Positions 8,807 to 17,480 are shown, counted from the stretch's first letter. The stretch: DNA of 64,000 nucleotides from Acidobacteriota bacterium (GCA_026393985.1 JAPKZB010000005.1:154273-218272); one strand, 5' to 3'. Made by a program: numbers and translations. Notes: generated from the sequence alone by a model not told the origin.

Positions 8807-9866
8807 AGATCGCCGCGCCCTGTCCGGCGGTGACAGCCCGCTGGGCCTCGTCGAATTCAACCTCCACGACACCATCCCTTACCCGCAGCGTGGCCGGCGC
8901 CGGCACGTGGCGGTTCCGGATGCGCACCTGGGCCCGAATCGCTTCGGCCGGTTCGGCGATGGAGATCCAGTTCATGTCGCGCACGGCCATCCGCATCGTC
9001 AGCAGATCCTCCGGGCCGCCCACCCTGACGCGATTGGCCGCCGGTTCGGTGGCTATGACGTACAAGGGCTCGCGGGCCGCCACCCCCAGACCGCGCCGCT
9101 GCCCCACCGTGTAGTTGTGGAAGCCGGCGTGCCGGCCCACCACTTCTCCGCTCTGGGTCACAATCTCGCCGCCCGCTTCGGGTAGCGCGAGACCCTGTTC
9201 CTTAGCGTAGGCGGCGATGAAGGCGCCGTAATCGCCGTTCGGGACAAAGCAGATCTCCTGCGAATCCTGCTTGGCGGCCACCGGCAGGCCGGCGGCGCGG
9301 GCCAGTTCGCGGGTCTCGGTTTTGAGCATGCCGCCGAGCGGAAACAGGGTCCGGGCCAGTTGGGCCTGCGTCAGGCCGAGTAAGAAGTACGTCTGATCCT
9401 TGGTGGCGTCGACCGCGCGGCGCAGTTGGTAGCGGCCGGAGTCTTCGTCAAACGAGACGCGAGCGTAGTGGCCCGTGGCGATCTTTTCCGCCCCGATGCC
9501 GGCGGCCATTGATAGAAACGTCTCAAACTTGATGAAGTTATTGCACAACGTGCAGGGAATGGGCGTACGGCCGGCCAGGTAGTCATCTACAAACGGGCGC
9601 ACGACGTGCTGCTCAAACTGGTCTTCGAAGTTGACGACGTAGTAGGGAATCCCCAGATACTGGGAGACGTAGCGGGCGTCGTAGACGTCATCGATCGAAC
9701 AGCAGCGCCCGGAGGCCGATTCGGTAGCCAGTTCCGGCAGCCGCCGTTGGTTCCACAGCTGCATGGTCATGCCGACAATGTTGTCGCCCTGCTGCTTGAG
9801 CAGCGCGGCGACGGCCGATGAGTCCACGCCGCCCGACATGGCGACCGCAATCAATTTCTCAGACAT
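8766..9866 (-). CDS. mnmA: tRNA-specific 2-thiouridylase MnmA
   Basis: A 366-residue enzyme that thiolates U34 of tRNA-Glu, -Gln and -Lys, using ATP and a persulfide sulfur. It shows the PP-loop SGGVDSS (residues 11-17), a Cys pair CTLCN (C105/C108, the latter in the nucleophile position of E. coli MnmA) and the second catalytic Cys in DSQEICFVP (C206). Start MSEKLIAVAM at 9866 was chosen over an upstream ATG because it begins directly before the PP-loop strand and overlaps the cysteine desulfurase stop by 8 bases. The overlap supports translational coupling with its likely sulfur donor. Confidence 0.95.
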   Translation of the reverse strand: MSEKLIAVAMSGGVDSSAVAALLKQQGDNIVGMTMQLWNQRRLPELATESASGRCCSIDDVYDARYVSQYLGIPYYVVNFEDQFEQHVVRPFVDDYLAGRTPIPCTLCNNFIKFETFLSMAAGIGAEKIATGHYARVSFDEDSGRYQLRRAVDATKDQTYFLLGLTQAQLARTLFPLGGMLKTETRELARAAGLPVAAKQDSQEICFVPNGDYGAFIAAYAKEQGLALPEAGGEIVTQSGEVVGRHAGFHNYTVGQRRGLGVAAREPLYVIATEPAANRVRVGGPEDLLTMRMAVRDMNWISIAEPAEAIRAQVRIRNRHVPAPATLRVRDGVVEVEFDEAQRAVTAGQGAAIYDGDFVLGGGWIA

Positions 9867-10956
9867 AAGTTGGCGACAGCTTCCGTAAATGCGCGACGGC
9901 GGCCGCAACGGCGGCGATGAGCGCGACCACCTCTTCCCGGCTGTTGGATTCGCCGAGCGAAAACCGGATGCAGCTTTTGGCCTCAGTCTTCGTCAGGCCG
10001 ATGGCGAGCAGCGCCGGCGAGGGTTCGACGGCGCCCGAAGAGCAGGCGGCGCCCGAGGAGACGGCAAAGCCGCGCAGGTCGAGCGCGATCACCAGCGCTT
10101 CGCCTTCGAGGCCGGCGAACCGGATGTTGGACGTGTTTGGCAGACGCGGCGCCCCGGCCCCCTGCACTACCGCCCCCGGTACGGCGGCAAGAATACCGGC
10201 TTCCAGTTCGTCCCGCAGCGCGGCGGTATCGCGCAACGGCCGGGCGGCCGCCGCGCCGAGGGCCACGATGCCCGGAACGTTTTCGGTTCCCGCCCGTCGC
10301 CCGCCCTCGTGGCGGCCGCCGAACAGTTGCGGCGCCAACTCGACTCCCTTGCGGACGTAGAGCGCGCCGGTGCCTTTCGGGGCGTACATCTTATGGCCGC
10401 TGACCGAATACAGATCCACCCCGAGCGTGGCAACGTCGACGGCCATCCGCCCCGGCGCCTGTACGCCGTCGGAATGGAACAGCGCGCCGCACTCGTGCGC
10501 CGCCGCGGCCAGTTCGGCGAGCGGCTGCACGGTGCCGAACTCGTTGTTGGCGTGCATGATGGAGACCAGATCGGTGTCCGAGCGCAGGGCGGCGCGCAAG
10601 GCCTCCGGGGTGATCAGCCCGCGGGTATCCGGGGCGACAACGGTGACCTGCTCGCGCCGGTCCAGGGTCAGCGCAACGGCCGGATGTTCGATGGCGCTAG
10701 TGACGATGTGGCGCGCCGGAAACGACAGGGCCAGGTTGTTGGCTTCCGTGCCGCCGCTCGTGAAGACGATCTCTTTCGGCGAACAACCCAAGCGGTCGGC
10801 CACCTGCCGCCGCGCGGCTTCCACCATCTGCCGGGCGCGCTGACCGTGGCGGTGAATACTCGACGGGTTGCCGCAGGCTTCCGTTAGGGTGGGCAGCATC
10901 GCCGCCAGCACGTCGGACGTTACGGGCGTGGTCGCGTTATGGTCAAAGTAGGCCAT
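9859..10956 (-). CDS. cysteine desulfurase (IscS/NifS family)
   Basis: A 365-residue PLP enzyme converting cysteine to alanine and an enzyme-bound persulfide. It shows H91 in SAIEHPAV, HANNE (135-139), PLP lysine K189 in SVSGHKMYAPKG, and the mobile-loop cysteine C305 in SSGAACSSG. Start MAYFDHNATTP at 10956 fits the family opening; an ATG five codons upstream is less likely. It is first in an operon with mnmA, so its most direct job is sulfur supply to tRNA thiolation. There are no isc/suf scaffold genes in the window, so a role in Fe-S assembly cannot be judged. Gene symbol left blank because IscS and NifS types are hard to separate here. Confidence 0.93.
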   Translation of the reverse strand: MAYFDHNATTPVTSDVLAAMLPTLTEACGNPSSIHRHGQRARQMVEAARRQVADRLGCSPKEIVFTSGGTEANNLALSFPARHIVTSAIEHPAVALTLDRREQVTVVAPDTRGLITPEALRAALRSDTDLVSIMHANNEFGTVQPLAELAAAAHECGALFHSDGVQAPGRMAVDVATLGVDLYSVSGHKMYAPKGTGALYVRKGVELAPQLFGGRHEGGRRAGTENVPGIVALGAAAARPLRDTAALRDELEAGILAAVPGAVVQGAGAPRLPNTSNIRFAGLEGEALVIALDLRGFAVSSGAACSSGAVEPSPALLAIGLTKTEAKSCIRFSLGESNSREEVVALIAAVAAAVAHLRKLSPTYV

Positions 10957-12151
10957 CTCCCATAGTATCAAGCCATGAAAGTTTGACCGAGCGGATCCAG
11001 GCCGTGCCCGCCTGGGGACTCACCGGGCGGAACCGGGCTGTCGGCGGCGGCTGCGGCCCGGCCGGAATTACGAAACGAAGCCAACGGAACCCGGGTCCGA
11101 GCAACATTGGGGGTATCGCCTTCGGCGCGGAGTTCGGTTGCAATGGCGTGATCGGCTCCCGGTTGAAGCGCTACGGGGTGTTGGCCAAGGCTTGCCGGTT
11201 TTCGCGAGGTGGGTGATGAGCTGTCTCTCGTGGTTAAAGACCACCGCGTATCCCTGCGTTTCTTCTCGTGCGCTATGATCGAGCGCTATTGGATGGTAGG
11301 GGATCAGGTCGGGCATCCCCGGCAGTGGGAAGCCGTGTTGTCCCGGGCTGCTCGCGGTGAAGAGGCCCTTCTGGGCGGAGTCAAACTTCAGCTCCCGATG
11401 GCGGTCATCTGAACCCGGAGAGAAGATACGCAGGTTGACGTGATTCGACCGCTCGAGGTTCTTCCCAAGAATGTCGCTGTTGGAGGGCGATGGGCTGAGC
11501 AGCGGTGTCGTGAGCTCGAAGTCGGTGGGCGCTTGAATTTGCGGTACGGCGGCCAGTAATCCGCGCGCTACCCGGCCCCAAAGAGCGCCAGCGCCAGGAT
11601 CAGCCTGGGCCTTCAAACTGGCGCACGTCCGCCAGAACAGCGTGGCCACTGTTTCGTCACGGTGCAGCGGGAGCCGGCGTGGGGTACGGAGCTGGTGGTC
11701 GCCCAGACCAGGCCCCGCCGCCAACCGGCCCGGCGCACGCCCAGCGCCGCCACAACGAAGTAGACGGCAGCAGGTTGAGAATCCGGCGTACGGCGTAGAG
11801 GCCACAGGGGGTGTCGACAATCAGCGGTTTGGCCACCAGGTGCCACCAGGGACCGCGCGGATTCCGCGGATCGCACTCCCGGAGGGCGCGGGGGACTCGG
11901 CGTCGTGGCGGAGAAAGTAGACCCTGTGGAAGTCCTCCCTCATTGGAACAGTGGCGAGGAACAGTGGCGAGGAACAATGGCGAGGAACAAAGCGGCGGAT
12001 ACGACCGCGAGCCGCGCAACCAAGCCGAGCGAGATGGCCGAGCGAGATGGCCGAACGCCCAAGGACGATCGCTACGGTTGGCACCAGTTTTTCTCCGGTA
12101 TCCTTTCGATATCCTTTCCGACGCGAATCAAGGGCAGCTAGAATAGCGGTC
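10957..12151. other. gene-poor stretch with coding debris
   Basis: About 1.2 kb with no convincing intact gene. The reverse strand holds a 250-codon open stretch (11068-11820). Its middle part, roughly 11250-11500, reads like natural protein (for example ASSPGQHGFPLPGMPDLI and GYAVVFNHERQLITHL), while both ends turn into low-complexity Arg/Pro-rich sequence and other frames take over. I read this as remnants of one or more decayed genes of unknown family. The last 200 bases contain short tandem repeats. The promoter of the following operon should lie at the right end, but no clear hexamers stand out. Confidence 0.5.
11945..11988. repeat. 13-bp tandem repeat, about 3.5 copies
   Basis: Units GGAACAGTGGCGA, GGAACAGTGGCGA, GGAACAATGGCGA and a partial GGAACAAAG. 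A second 13-bp tandem pair, GCCGAGCGAGATG x2, follows at about 12024-12049. Both lie in the debris region before the operon at 12152. They are probably slippage products in sequence free of coding constraint. Confidence 0.8.
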
Positions 12152-12898
12152 ATGCTTGTCGCCAACCCTAAGGGCAATTACTCCTTCCTCCGTGGCATCG
12201 CGCCGTACTCAGGCGGGGCCGTCGCCGCCGACGGTTTTGAGATCGTCCACGCGCGTTTCCATCAGCCCGTTCCCCTCGCGCAGGGCTTTGAGCGGGTCAA
12301 GGCCCATCTCGTCGCCATCAACCGGCCGCTGCATGCGCTCTGCTCAATGGAGCTGCGCTCGCCCCGCCCGTTCACCTTCCAGGGCTTCAACGATTTCAAC
12401 GCGGGCTACGTGACGGTGCTCAAGAACTGGGGCCTGTTTCTCGGGGAGATGAATCCGGTGGCGCGCACCAACATTGCGCCCGAAATCGGGGCACCGTCCG
12501 AACCAAGCCTGTATGGCTTCGGCTACACGGTGCCTTCGAAAGTGAACCGCAAGACCTTCATCGTCGCCGGGGCCGGAGAGCTGCCCGAAGGCACGCTCGA
12601 CCCGCACGATGTGGTTCGCCGCGGCGAACTGTCGGCCGATGCGCTGCGCGTGAAGGCGGAGTTCGTCATGGGGTTGATGACGGGGCGCCTGCACGGGCTC
12701 GGCGTTACCTGGGACCTGGTGAACGTGTCCGAGATGTACACGGTCCATCCGGTATGGCATCTGCTGGCCGAACAGGTGGTGCGGCCGATGGCCAAGGGCG
12801 CCATCCACGGGGTGACCTGGCACTACTCGCGGCCGCCGATTGAAACCATCGAATTTGAGATGGACGTGCGCGGTTGTGTGCAGGAGCTATTTCTGTAG
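12152..12898 (+). CDS. conserved protein, possibly CnbZ/RidA-like
   Basis: A 248-residue cytoplasmic protein with no signal or membrane segment. It opens with MLVANPKGNYSFLRGIAPYSGGAVA and contains SMELRSPRPFTFQGF, VARTNIAPE and a long C-terminal part with HPVWHLLAEQVV. The arrangement and the 'RTNIAP' word recall the RidA-related family that includes 2-amino-5-chloromuconate deaminase CnbZ, but I make this link from memory and weakly. It is the first gene of a forward operon; its TAG stop abuts the ATG of the SAM hydroxide adenosyltransferase. I chose ATG 12152, since upstream in-frame sequence is repeat-derived. The function is otherwise unknown. Confidence 0.55.
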   Translation: MLVANPKGNYSFLRGIAPYSGGAVAADGFEIVHARFHQPVPLAQGFERVKAHLVAINRPLHALCSMELRSPRPFTFQGFNDFNAGYVTVLKNWGLFLGEMNPVARTNIAPEIGAPSEPSLYGFGYTVPSKVNRKTFIVAGAGELPEGTLDPHDVVRRGELSADALRVKAEFVMGLMTGRLHGLGVTWDLVNVSEMYTVHPVWHLLAEQVVRPMAKGAIHGVTWHYSRPPIETIEFEMDVRGCVQELFL

Positions 12899-13681
12899 AT
12901 GACGATCATTACGCTGACGACCGACTACGGTGCCACGGACTCCTATGTCGGGGCGATGAAGGGCGTCCTGCTCTCGATCTGCCCGAAGGCCACGCTGGTC
13001 GATCTCACGCACGAGATACCGGCCTATGATGTCACCGAGGCGGCGTTTGTCTTTGAACAGGCTCGCCGCTGGTTTCCGAAAAAGACGATTCATGTGGCGG
13101 TGGTCGACCCGGGCGTCGGCAGCACGCGGCGGCCGCTGCTGGTGGAGGTGGGCGGCCACTATCTGGTCGGTCCGGACAACGGCATTTTCACCCACGCGCT
13201 GGGGCAGAGTGGAGCCAAAGCGCGGGTTTTGACCAATGAAAAGCTGTTTTTGAAACCGGTGAGCGCCACCTTTCACGGGCGCGACATCTTTGCCCCGTGC
13301 GCCGCGCAGCTGGCCGCGGGCTTGGCGCCGGCCAAGCTGGGTAAACTGGTGAAGGACGCGCTCCGCCTGAACCTGGGCACCAACCAGCGGATCTCCAAGC
13401 GGCAGTGGAGCGGAACGGTGCTGCGGGTGGACCGCTTCGGCAATCTGATTACCAGCTTTTCGACTGCCGAGTTCGGTTGGCTGGCGGAGCGTCCGTTTGA
13501 GATTCAGGTGGGTTTTGAGAAGGTGGGCCGGCGCGCCACGCACTTTGCCGAGTGTGAGTACGGCGAACTCTACGCCATTGTCGGGTCGAGCGGTTTCATT
13601 GAGATTGTGCAGCGGGAGGCTTCGGCAGCCAAACGGGTCGGGGTAGTGAGCGGCGCCCCAGTGGATGTAACCGGCTGGTAG
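12899..13681 (+). CDS. SAM hydroxide adenosyltransferase (DUF62)
   Basis: A 260-residue member of the DUF62/SalL-fluorinase superfamily. Diagnostic words are TLTTDYGATDSYVGAMKG at the N-terminus, VDLTHEIPAYDV, VVDPGVGSTRRPL and VGPDNGIF. Housekeeping members hydrolyse S-adenosylmethionine to adenosine and L-methionine using hydroxide. Length fits the family (about 260). The start codon directly follows the stop of the previous gene, and the next gene (homocysteine methyltransferase/MTHFR) starts 13 bases later, so it is translated with enzymes of the methionine cycle. That context suggests a role in SAM turnover or methionine recovery. Confidence 0.9.
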   Translation: MTIITLTTDYGATDSYVGAMKGVLLSICPKATLVDLTHEIPAYDVTEAAFVFEQARRWFPKKTIHVAVVDPGVGSTRRPLLVEVGGHYLVGPDNGIFTHALGQSGAKARVLTNEKLFLKPVSATFHGRDIFAPCAAQLAAGLAPAKLGKLVKDALRLNLGTNQRISKRQWSGTVLRVDRFGNLITSFSTAEFGWLAERPFEIQVGFEKVGRRATHFAECEYGELYAIVGSSGFIEIVQREASAAKRVGVVSGAPVDVTGW

Positions 13682-13694
13682 AATGAGTGGTTAG

Positions 13695-15557
13695 ATGAGT
13701 TCCGCAACCCAGTCGAAGACGCGCGCCCAGGAGTTCCGCGAAGCGCTCGCCCAAGGGGTCCTGGTCGCCGATGGCGCCATGGGCACCATGCTGTATGAGA
13801 AAGGGGTGTTCATCAACCGTTGTTACGACGAGTTGAACCTTTCTGCCCCGCATTTGGTGAAAGAGGTGCACGAGGCCTACGTTAAGGCGGGGGCCCAGAT
13901 TATTGAAGCCAATACGTTCGGGGCCAACCGCGGGCGGCTGGCTACGTTCAGCCTGGGCGAGAAGCTGGCGGCGATCAATCAGGCCGGGGTGCGGCTGGCG
14001 CGCGAGGCGGCGGGAGACGCGGCGTTTGTGGCCGGTTCGGTGGGTCCGACGGGCCTGCGCAACGCTTCACCGCAAGAGCTGCGCGAAATTTTTACCGAAC
14101 AGGCGGCGGTGCTGGTAGGCGCCGGTGTTGACCTGCTGGTACTTGAAACCTTCTTCTCGATTGAGGAGCTGCGCGAGGCGGTCACGGCCGTGCGGGCCGC
14201 CGCAGGCCCGGTGCTGGCCATCGTGGCGCAGGTGACCATCAACGACGATGGGGCGATGCTGGATGGGACGAGCACAGAGGACTTTACGGCGCTGCTTGAT
14301 CAGTGGCCCGTGGATGTGATCGGCCTGAACTGCTCGGTGGGTCCCAAGGCGACGCTCGAAACTGTCGAGCGGATCATGCGGCAGACCGCCAAGCCCGTCT
14401 CGGCCATGCCGAACGCCGGGCATCCGGCCGATGTGGAGGGACGCAAGATCTATCTCTGTTCGCCGGAGTATATGTCGCAGTACGCCCGCCGCTTCCTCTG
14501 GGCGGGGGTGAAGATTGTTGGCGGCTGCTGCGGCACGACGCCCGAACACATCAAGCTGGTCCGCAGCGAGGCGCGCAGCCTGCAGCCCGGCCACCGGACG
14601 CTGCCCGTGGCGACGGTGGACGAAACGAAGCCACCGGTGCAGAAGATGCCGCTCGTGCCGGTGGGGGCGAAGAGTAAGCTGGGGGCCAAGCTGGCCGCCA
14701 AGCAGTTCGTGACGTTTGTCGAGATTCTGCCGCCGCGGGGCGTGGACCCCTCGCGCGAAGTAGCCGGCGCCATTCTGTGCCGGGAGGCGGGCATCGACGT
14801 GATCAACGTCCCTGATGGGCCGCGCGCGAGTGCGCGGCTTTCGGCGGCGATCACCTGCAAGATCTTCCAGGAGCAGGCCGGGATTGAGTCGGTGCTGCAC
14901 TTCTGCTGCCGGGACCGGAACATTCTCGGCATGCAGTCGGACCTGTTGGGCGCGCATGCGCTGGGCGTGCGGAATCTGATCTGCATCACCGGCGACCCGC
15001 CCCGTATGGGCGCGCACCAGCACGCGACGGCCGTGTTCGACGTCGATGCCATTGGCCTCGCGGATATCGTCACCAACCTGAACTCGGGGCTGGATATTGG
15101 CGGCAACGCGATGGGTTCGCAGACGGCGCTGCTGCTCGGGGTGGGAGCCAACCCGGGTGCACTGAACATTGACGAAGAGGTCCGGCGATTTGAGCGGAAG
15201 GTAGCGGCCGGGGCGGAGTACGTAGTCACCCAGCCGGTGTTCGACATCAAGCTGCTTGAGAACTTCCTGAAGCGGACCGAACACTGCCGGATTCCAGTGG
15301 TTTGCGGCATCTGGCCGCTGACCAGCTATCGGAACGCCCAGTTCATGGTGGACGAGTTGCGGGTGCCGGTGCCCGAGCCTTTCATGGAACGGATGCGGCA
15401 GGCGGCCGATGCGGAGGCGGCGCGGCGGGAAGGCGTGGCGATCGCGCAGGAGATGACGCGCGAGGTGCAGTGGATGGTGGAAGGGATTCAGCTCAGCGCT
15501 CCTTTCGGGCGGTACCAGATGGCGGTTGACGTCGCCGCGGTCATCGAGAAGCGCTAA
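13695..15557 (+). CDS. bifunctional homocysteine S-methyltransferase / methylenetetrahydrofolate reductase
   Basis: A 620-residue two-domain protein. Residues 15-300 are a homocysteine S-methyltransferase barrel with the zinc cysteines C213 (GLNCSVGP) and C278/C279 (GGCCGTTPEH). Residues 325-615 are a MetF-like reductase with PRGVDPSREVAGA, HFCCRDRN, ITGDPPRMG and TQPVFD. The first part methylates homocysteine to methionine; the second makes 5-methyl-THF with FAD and NAD(P)H. This fusion is known in several phyla and joins production of the methyl donor with its use. It lacks the B12-binding module of MetH, so the methyl donor of the N-domain is uncertain. It lies in one operon with the SAM hydrolase. 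Confidence 0.92.
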   Translation: MSSATQSKTRAQEFREALAQGVLVADGAMGTMLYEKGVFINRCYDELNLSAPHLVKEVHEAYVKAGAQIIEANTFGANRGRLATFSLGEKLAAINQAGVRLAREAAGDAAFVAGSVGPTGLRNASPQELREIFTEQAAVLVGAGVDLLVLETFFSIEELREAVTAVRAAAGPVLAIVAQVTINDDGAMLDGTSTEDFTALLDQWPVDVIGLNCSVGPKATLETVERIMRQTAKPVSAMPNAGHPADVEGRKIYLCSPEYMSQYARRFLWAGVKIVGGCCGTTPEHIKLVRSEARSLQPGHRTLPVATVDETKPPVQKMPLVPVGAKSKLGAKLAAKQFVTFVEILPPRGVDPSREVAGAILCREAGIDVINVPDGPRASARLSAAITCKIFQEQAGIESVLHFCCRDRNILGMQSDLLGAHALGVRNLICITGDPPRMGAHQHATAVFDVDAIGLADIVTNLNSGLDIGGNAMGSQTALLLGVGANPGALNIDEEVRRFERKVAAGAEYVVTQPVFDIKLLENFLKRTEHCRIPVVCGIWPLTSYRNAQFMVDELRVPVPEPFMERMRQAADAEAARREGVAIAQEMTREVQWMVEGIQLSAPFGRYQMAVDVAAVIEKR

Positions 15558-15560
15558 CCT

Positions 15561-16199
15561 GTGGCCACCGATCTCCTCGAAGTCGATCCGACCGAACCCA
15601 GCGAAGCCATTATCGCCGCCGCCGCCGAGGCGATTGGGCGGGGTCAAGTGGTGGCGATTCCCACCGATGGGCTGTACTCTCTGGTCGCTGATCCGTTCAA
15701 CCTGCAGGCCGTGGGCCGTGTATTTGCGGCCAAGGGCCGGGAGCCGGGGCGGAGTCTGCCGCTGCTGGTGAGTGATGTTGGGATGGCCGAGGAACTCTGC
15801 GCCGAGGTGTCGGCGCGGTTCCGTTTACTGGCGCGGGTGTTCTGGCCCGGGCCGCTCACGCTGATTGTGCCGGCCTCGCCGAAGGTGCCGCTGCGGGCCA
15901 CGGGGAACACCGGGCGCCTGGGTTTGCGCCATTCGCGCTCTCACGTGGCGCAGGCGCTGCTGCAGCGCCTGAATCAGCCGTTGATCGCCACGAGCGCCAA
16001 CATTAGCGGGCAGCCGACGTGTACCAGCGGCATTGCCGTTTTTGGTACGATGGACGGTCGTCTGGACCTGGTGCTGGACGGCGGCACGTGCCCCGGCCTG
16101 GGGCCGACCACGATCGACATTACCGAACCCTACTGGCGCGTAATCAAGGAAGGGGCGGTGCCGGAAAAAGAACTCGCCGAGGTCTTGCGGCAAACGTGA
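15561..16199 (+). CDS. L-threonylcarbamoyladenylate synthase (TsaC/YrdC/Sua5 family)
   Basis: A 212-residue YrdC-domain protein that makes threonylcarbamoyl-AMP from threonine, bicarbonate and ATP for t6A37 in ANN-decoding tRNAs. Signature words are VVAIPTDGLYSLVADPFN, the positively charged nucleotide-binding stretch AAKGREPGRSLPLLV, FWPGPLTLIV and LIATSANISGQPT. It starts at GTG 15561, three bases after the previous stop, and is followed after 7 bases by the GYF gene. It lacks the C-terminal Sua5 extension, so it is the short TsaC type. Motif conservation makes the assignment secure. Confidence 0.9.
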   Translation: MATDLLEVDPTEPSEAIIAAAAEAIGRGQVVAIPTDGLYSLVADPFNLQAVGRVFAAKGREPGRSLPLLVSDVGMAEELCAEVSARFRLLARVFWPGPLTLIVPASPKVPLRATGNTGRLGLRHSRSHVAQALLQRLNQPLIATSANISGQPTCTSGIAVFGTMDGRLDLVLDGGTCPGLGPTTIDITEPYWRVIKEGAVPEKELAEVLRQT

Positions 16200-16206
16200 G
16201 GCATAT

Positions 16207-17460
16207 ATGAAGTATTTTCTGCAACGGGACGGCCGTAACTTCGGACCTTACTCCCTGGATGACTTGAAGCGTTACCAGAGCGAGGGCCGGATTGGTCCCG
16301 ACGATCTGATCCGCGCGGAGGACTCGGAGAAGTGGATTCCGCAGACGGAGTTTTTTAATCCGCCGGCAGCACCGGTGGTTGCGCCGGCACCGGTGTTGAT
16401 GCCGCCTACTCCGGCTCCGACTGTCGCGCCGGCCCCAAGTCCGTTTGCTCCGGTGACGCCTCCGGCCGACAATCCCTTTGCGGTGCCCGGGGCGGGTGCG
16501 GGCTTCGGCGCGCCTCCGGCTTCGACCCCGTTTTCGGCGGCTCCGGCGCAGCAGGGTTTTGGTGCGCCTCCGGCGGCGAATCCGTTTTCGACTCCTTCGG
16601 CGCAATCCGGTTTTGGTGCTCCGCCCGCGGGGGCGGGATTTGGGGGGCCGCCCGCGGGGGCGGGATTTGGGGGGCCGCCCGCGGGGGCGGGATTTGGGGG
16701 GCCTCCGGCGGGGGCGGGATTTGGGGGGCCTCCGGCGGCAAACCCGTTTTCGACGTCTCCAGCGCAACCGGGCTTTGGTGCCCCGCCTGCGGGCCCGGGA
16801 TTGAGCGGAGCTCCGGTGCCGTCAGGTTTTGGTGCGCCGCCTGCGGGAGCGGGCTTTGGTGCGCCGCCTGCGGGAGCGGGCTTTGGCGCGCCTCCGGCGG
16901 GCGGATTTGGCGGTCCTCCGGTGGGCGGATTTGGCGGTCCTCCGGTGGGCGGATTTGGCGGCGCTCCGGCGGGCGGCTTCGGCGCTGTTCCGAACCCGGC
17001 CGCTTCCGGCGCTTGGCCGGCGCCGCCCGACATGAAGTGGTACCTGGTATTTCTGATTGGCCTGGTAACCTGTAATCTATTCCTGTTGTACTGGGTCTAC
17101 AATCAGTGTCAGTTCGTCAAGAAGTTGGATTCCGCCAGCAAGGCGCTTACTTTCTATCTGGCCGGCATCGGCATCATGTTCGGCGGGGCCATACTCACCG
17201 GAATCTTAGCCGTTCTATTAGAAGATACCTCGATGCAGCCGTTAGTTGTCTTACTGTCGCCGCTCTTTAACGTGGGCGGAGGGGTGCTGATGATTCTGGG
17301 TCACTTTAATCTGCGGGCTTCGGTGGAACGGCACTACAATACGGTCGAAAACATCGGTTTGAAGCTCAGCCCCGTCATGACCTTCTTCTTCAATATCTTC
17401 TACTTCCAGTACCACTTCGCGCGGATTGCGGAGTGGAAGAAGACCGGCCGTTTGGCCTAA
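16207..17460 (+). CDS. GYF-domain membrane protein with Gly/Pro/Ala repeat linker (DUF4234)
   Basis: A 417-residue protein in three parts. Residues 1-45 are a GYF_2 domain (MKYFLQRDGRNFGPYSLDDL, ending EKWIPQTEFF), a predicted peptide-binding module. Residues 55-270 are a low-complexity linker built from repeats such as PPAGAGFGG, APPAANPFS and GGFGGPPV. Residues 276-417 form a DUF4234-type membrane domain with about four hydrophobic segments (YLVFLIGLVTCNLFLLYWVY onwards) and a cytoplasmic tail. The linker DNA is a nearly perfect 27-bp tandem array that probably varies in copy number. The function is unknown; a membrane adaptor that displays a disordered arm is an inference. It is the last gene of the operon that begins at 12152. 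Confidence 0.85.
   Translation: MKYFLQRDGRNFGPYSLDDLKRYQSEGRIGPDDLIRAEDSEKWIPQTEFFNPPAAPVVAPAPVLMPPTPAPTVAPAPSPFAPVTPPADNPFAVPGAGAGFGAPPASTPFSAAPAQQGFGAPPAANPFSTPSAQSGFGAPPAGAGFGGPPAGAGFGGPPAGAGFGGPPAGAGFGGPPAANPFSTSPAQPGFGAPPAGPGLSGAPVPSGFGAPPAGAGFGAPPAGAGFGAPPAGGFGGPPVGGFGGPPVGGFGGAPAGGFGAVPNPAASGAWPAPPDMKWYLVFLIGLVTCNLFLLYWVYNQCQFVKKLDSASKALTFYLAGIGIMFGGAILTGILAVLLEDTSMQPLVVLLSPLFNVGGGVLMILGHFNLRASVERHYNTVENIGLKLSPVMTFFFNIFYFQYHFARIAEWKKTGRLA
16621..16728 (+). repeat. 27-bp coding tandem repeat, 4 copies, G-rich
   Basis: Four consecutive 27-base units at 16621, 16648, 16675 and 16702, each encoding the nonapeptide PPAGAGFGG. They differ only by GCCCGCG versus TCCGGCG at the unit start. 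Each unit carries runs of 4-6 guanines on the coding strand. Looser 27-bp (about 16838-16890) and 24-bp (about 16906-16978) repeats follow in the same gene. Confidence 0.95.
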
Positions 17461-17480
17461 TCGCCGTGCTATCCTAGAAT

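Noticed and set aside
13682..13694. A SAM riboswitch before the methionine-cycle fusion gene
   Set aside because: Only 13 bases lie between the SAM hydrolase stop and the fusion start, so no aptamer fits; upstream of the operon I see only debris and repeats.
14067..15647. A 526-codon reverse frame opposite the methyltransferase/MTHFR gene
   Set aside because: It mirrors a strongly conserved bifunctional enzyme; the translated peptide is Arg/His/Gly/Leu-rich with no recognisable domain.
16621..16978. Regular repeats that might suggest a CRISPR array
   Set aside because: The units are contiguous (no unique spacers), multiples of three, and lie in one coding frame.
16272..17033. A 253-codon reverse frame rich in Gly/Pro/Ala opposite the GYF gene
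   Set aside because: It arises from the complement of the repeat array. The forward frame has an upstream GYF domain and downstream membrane domain and fits the operon.
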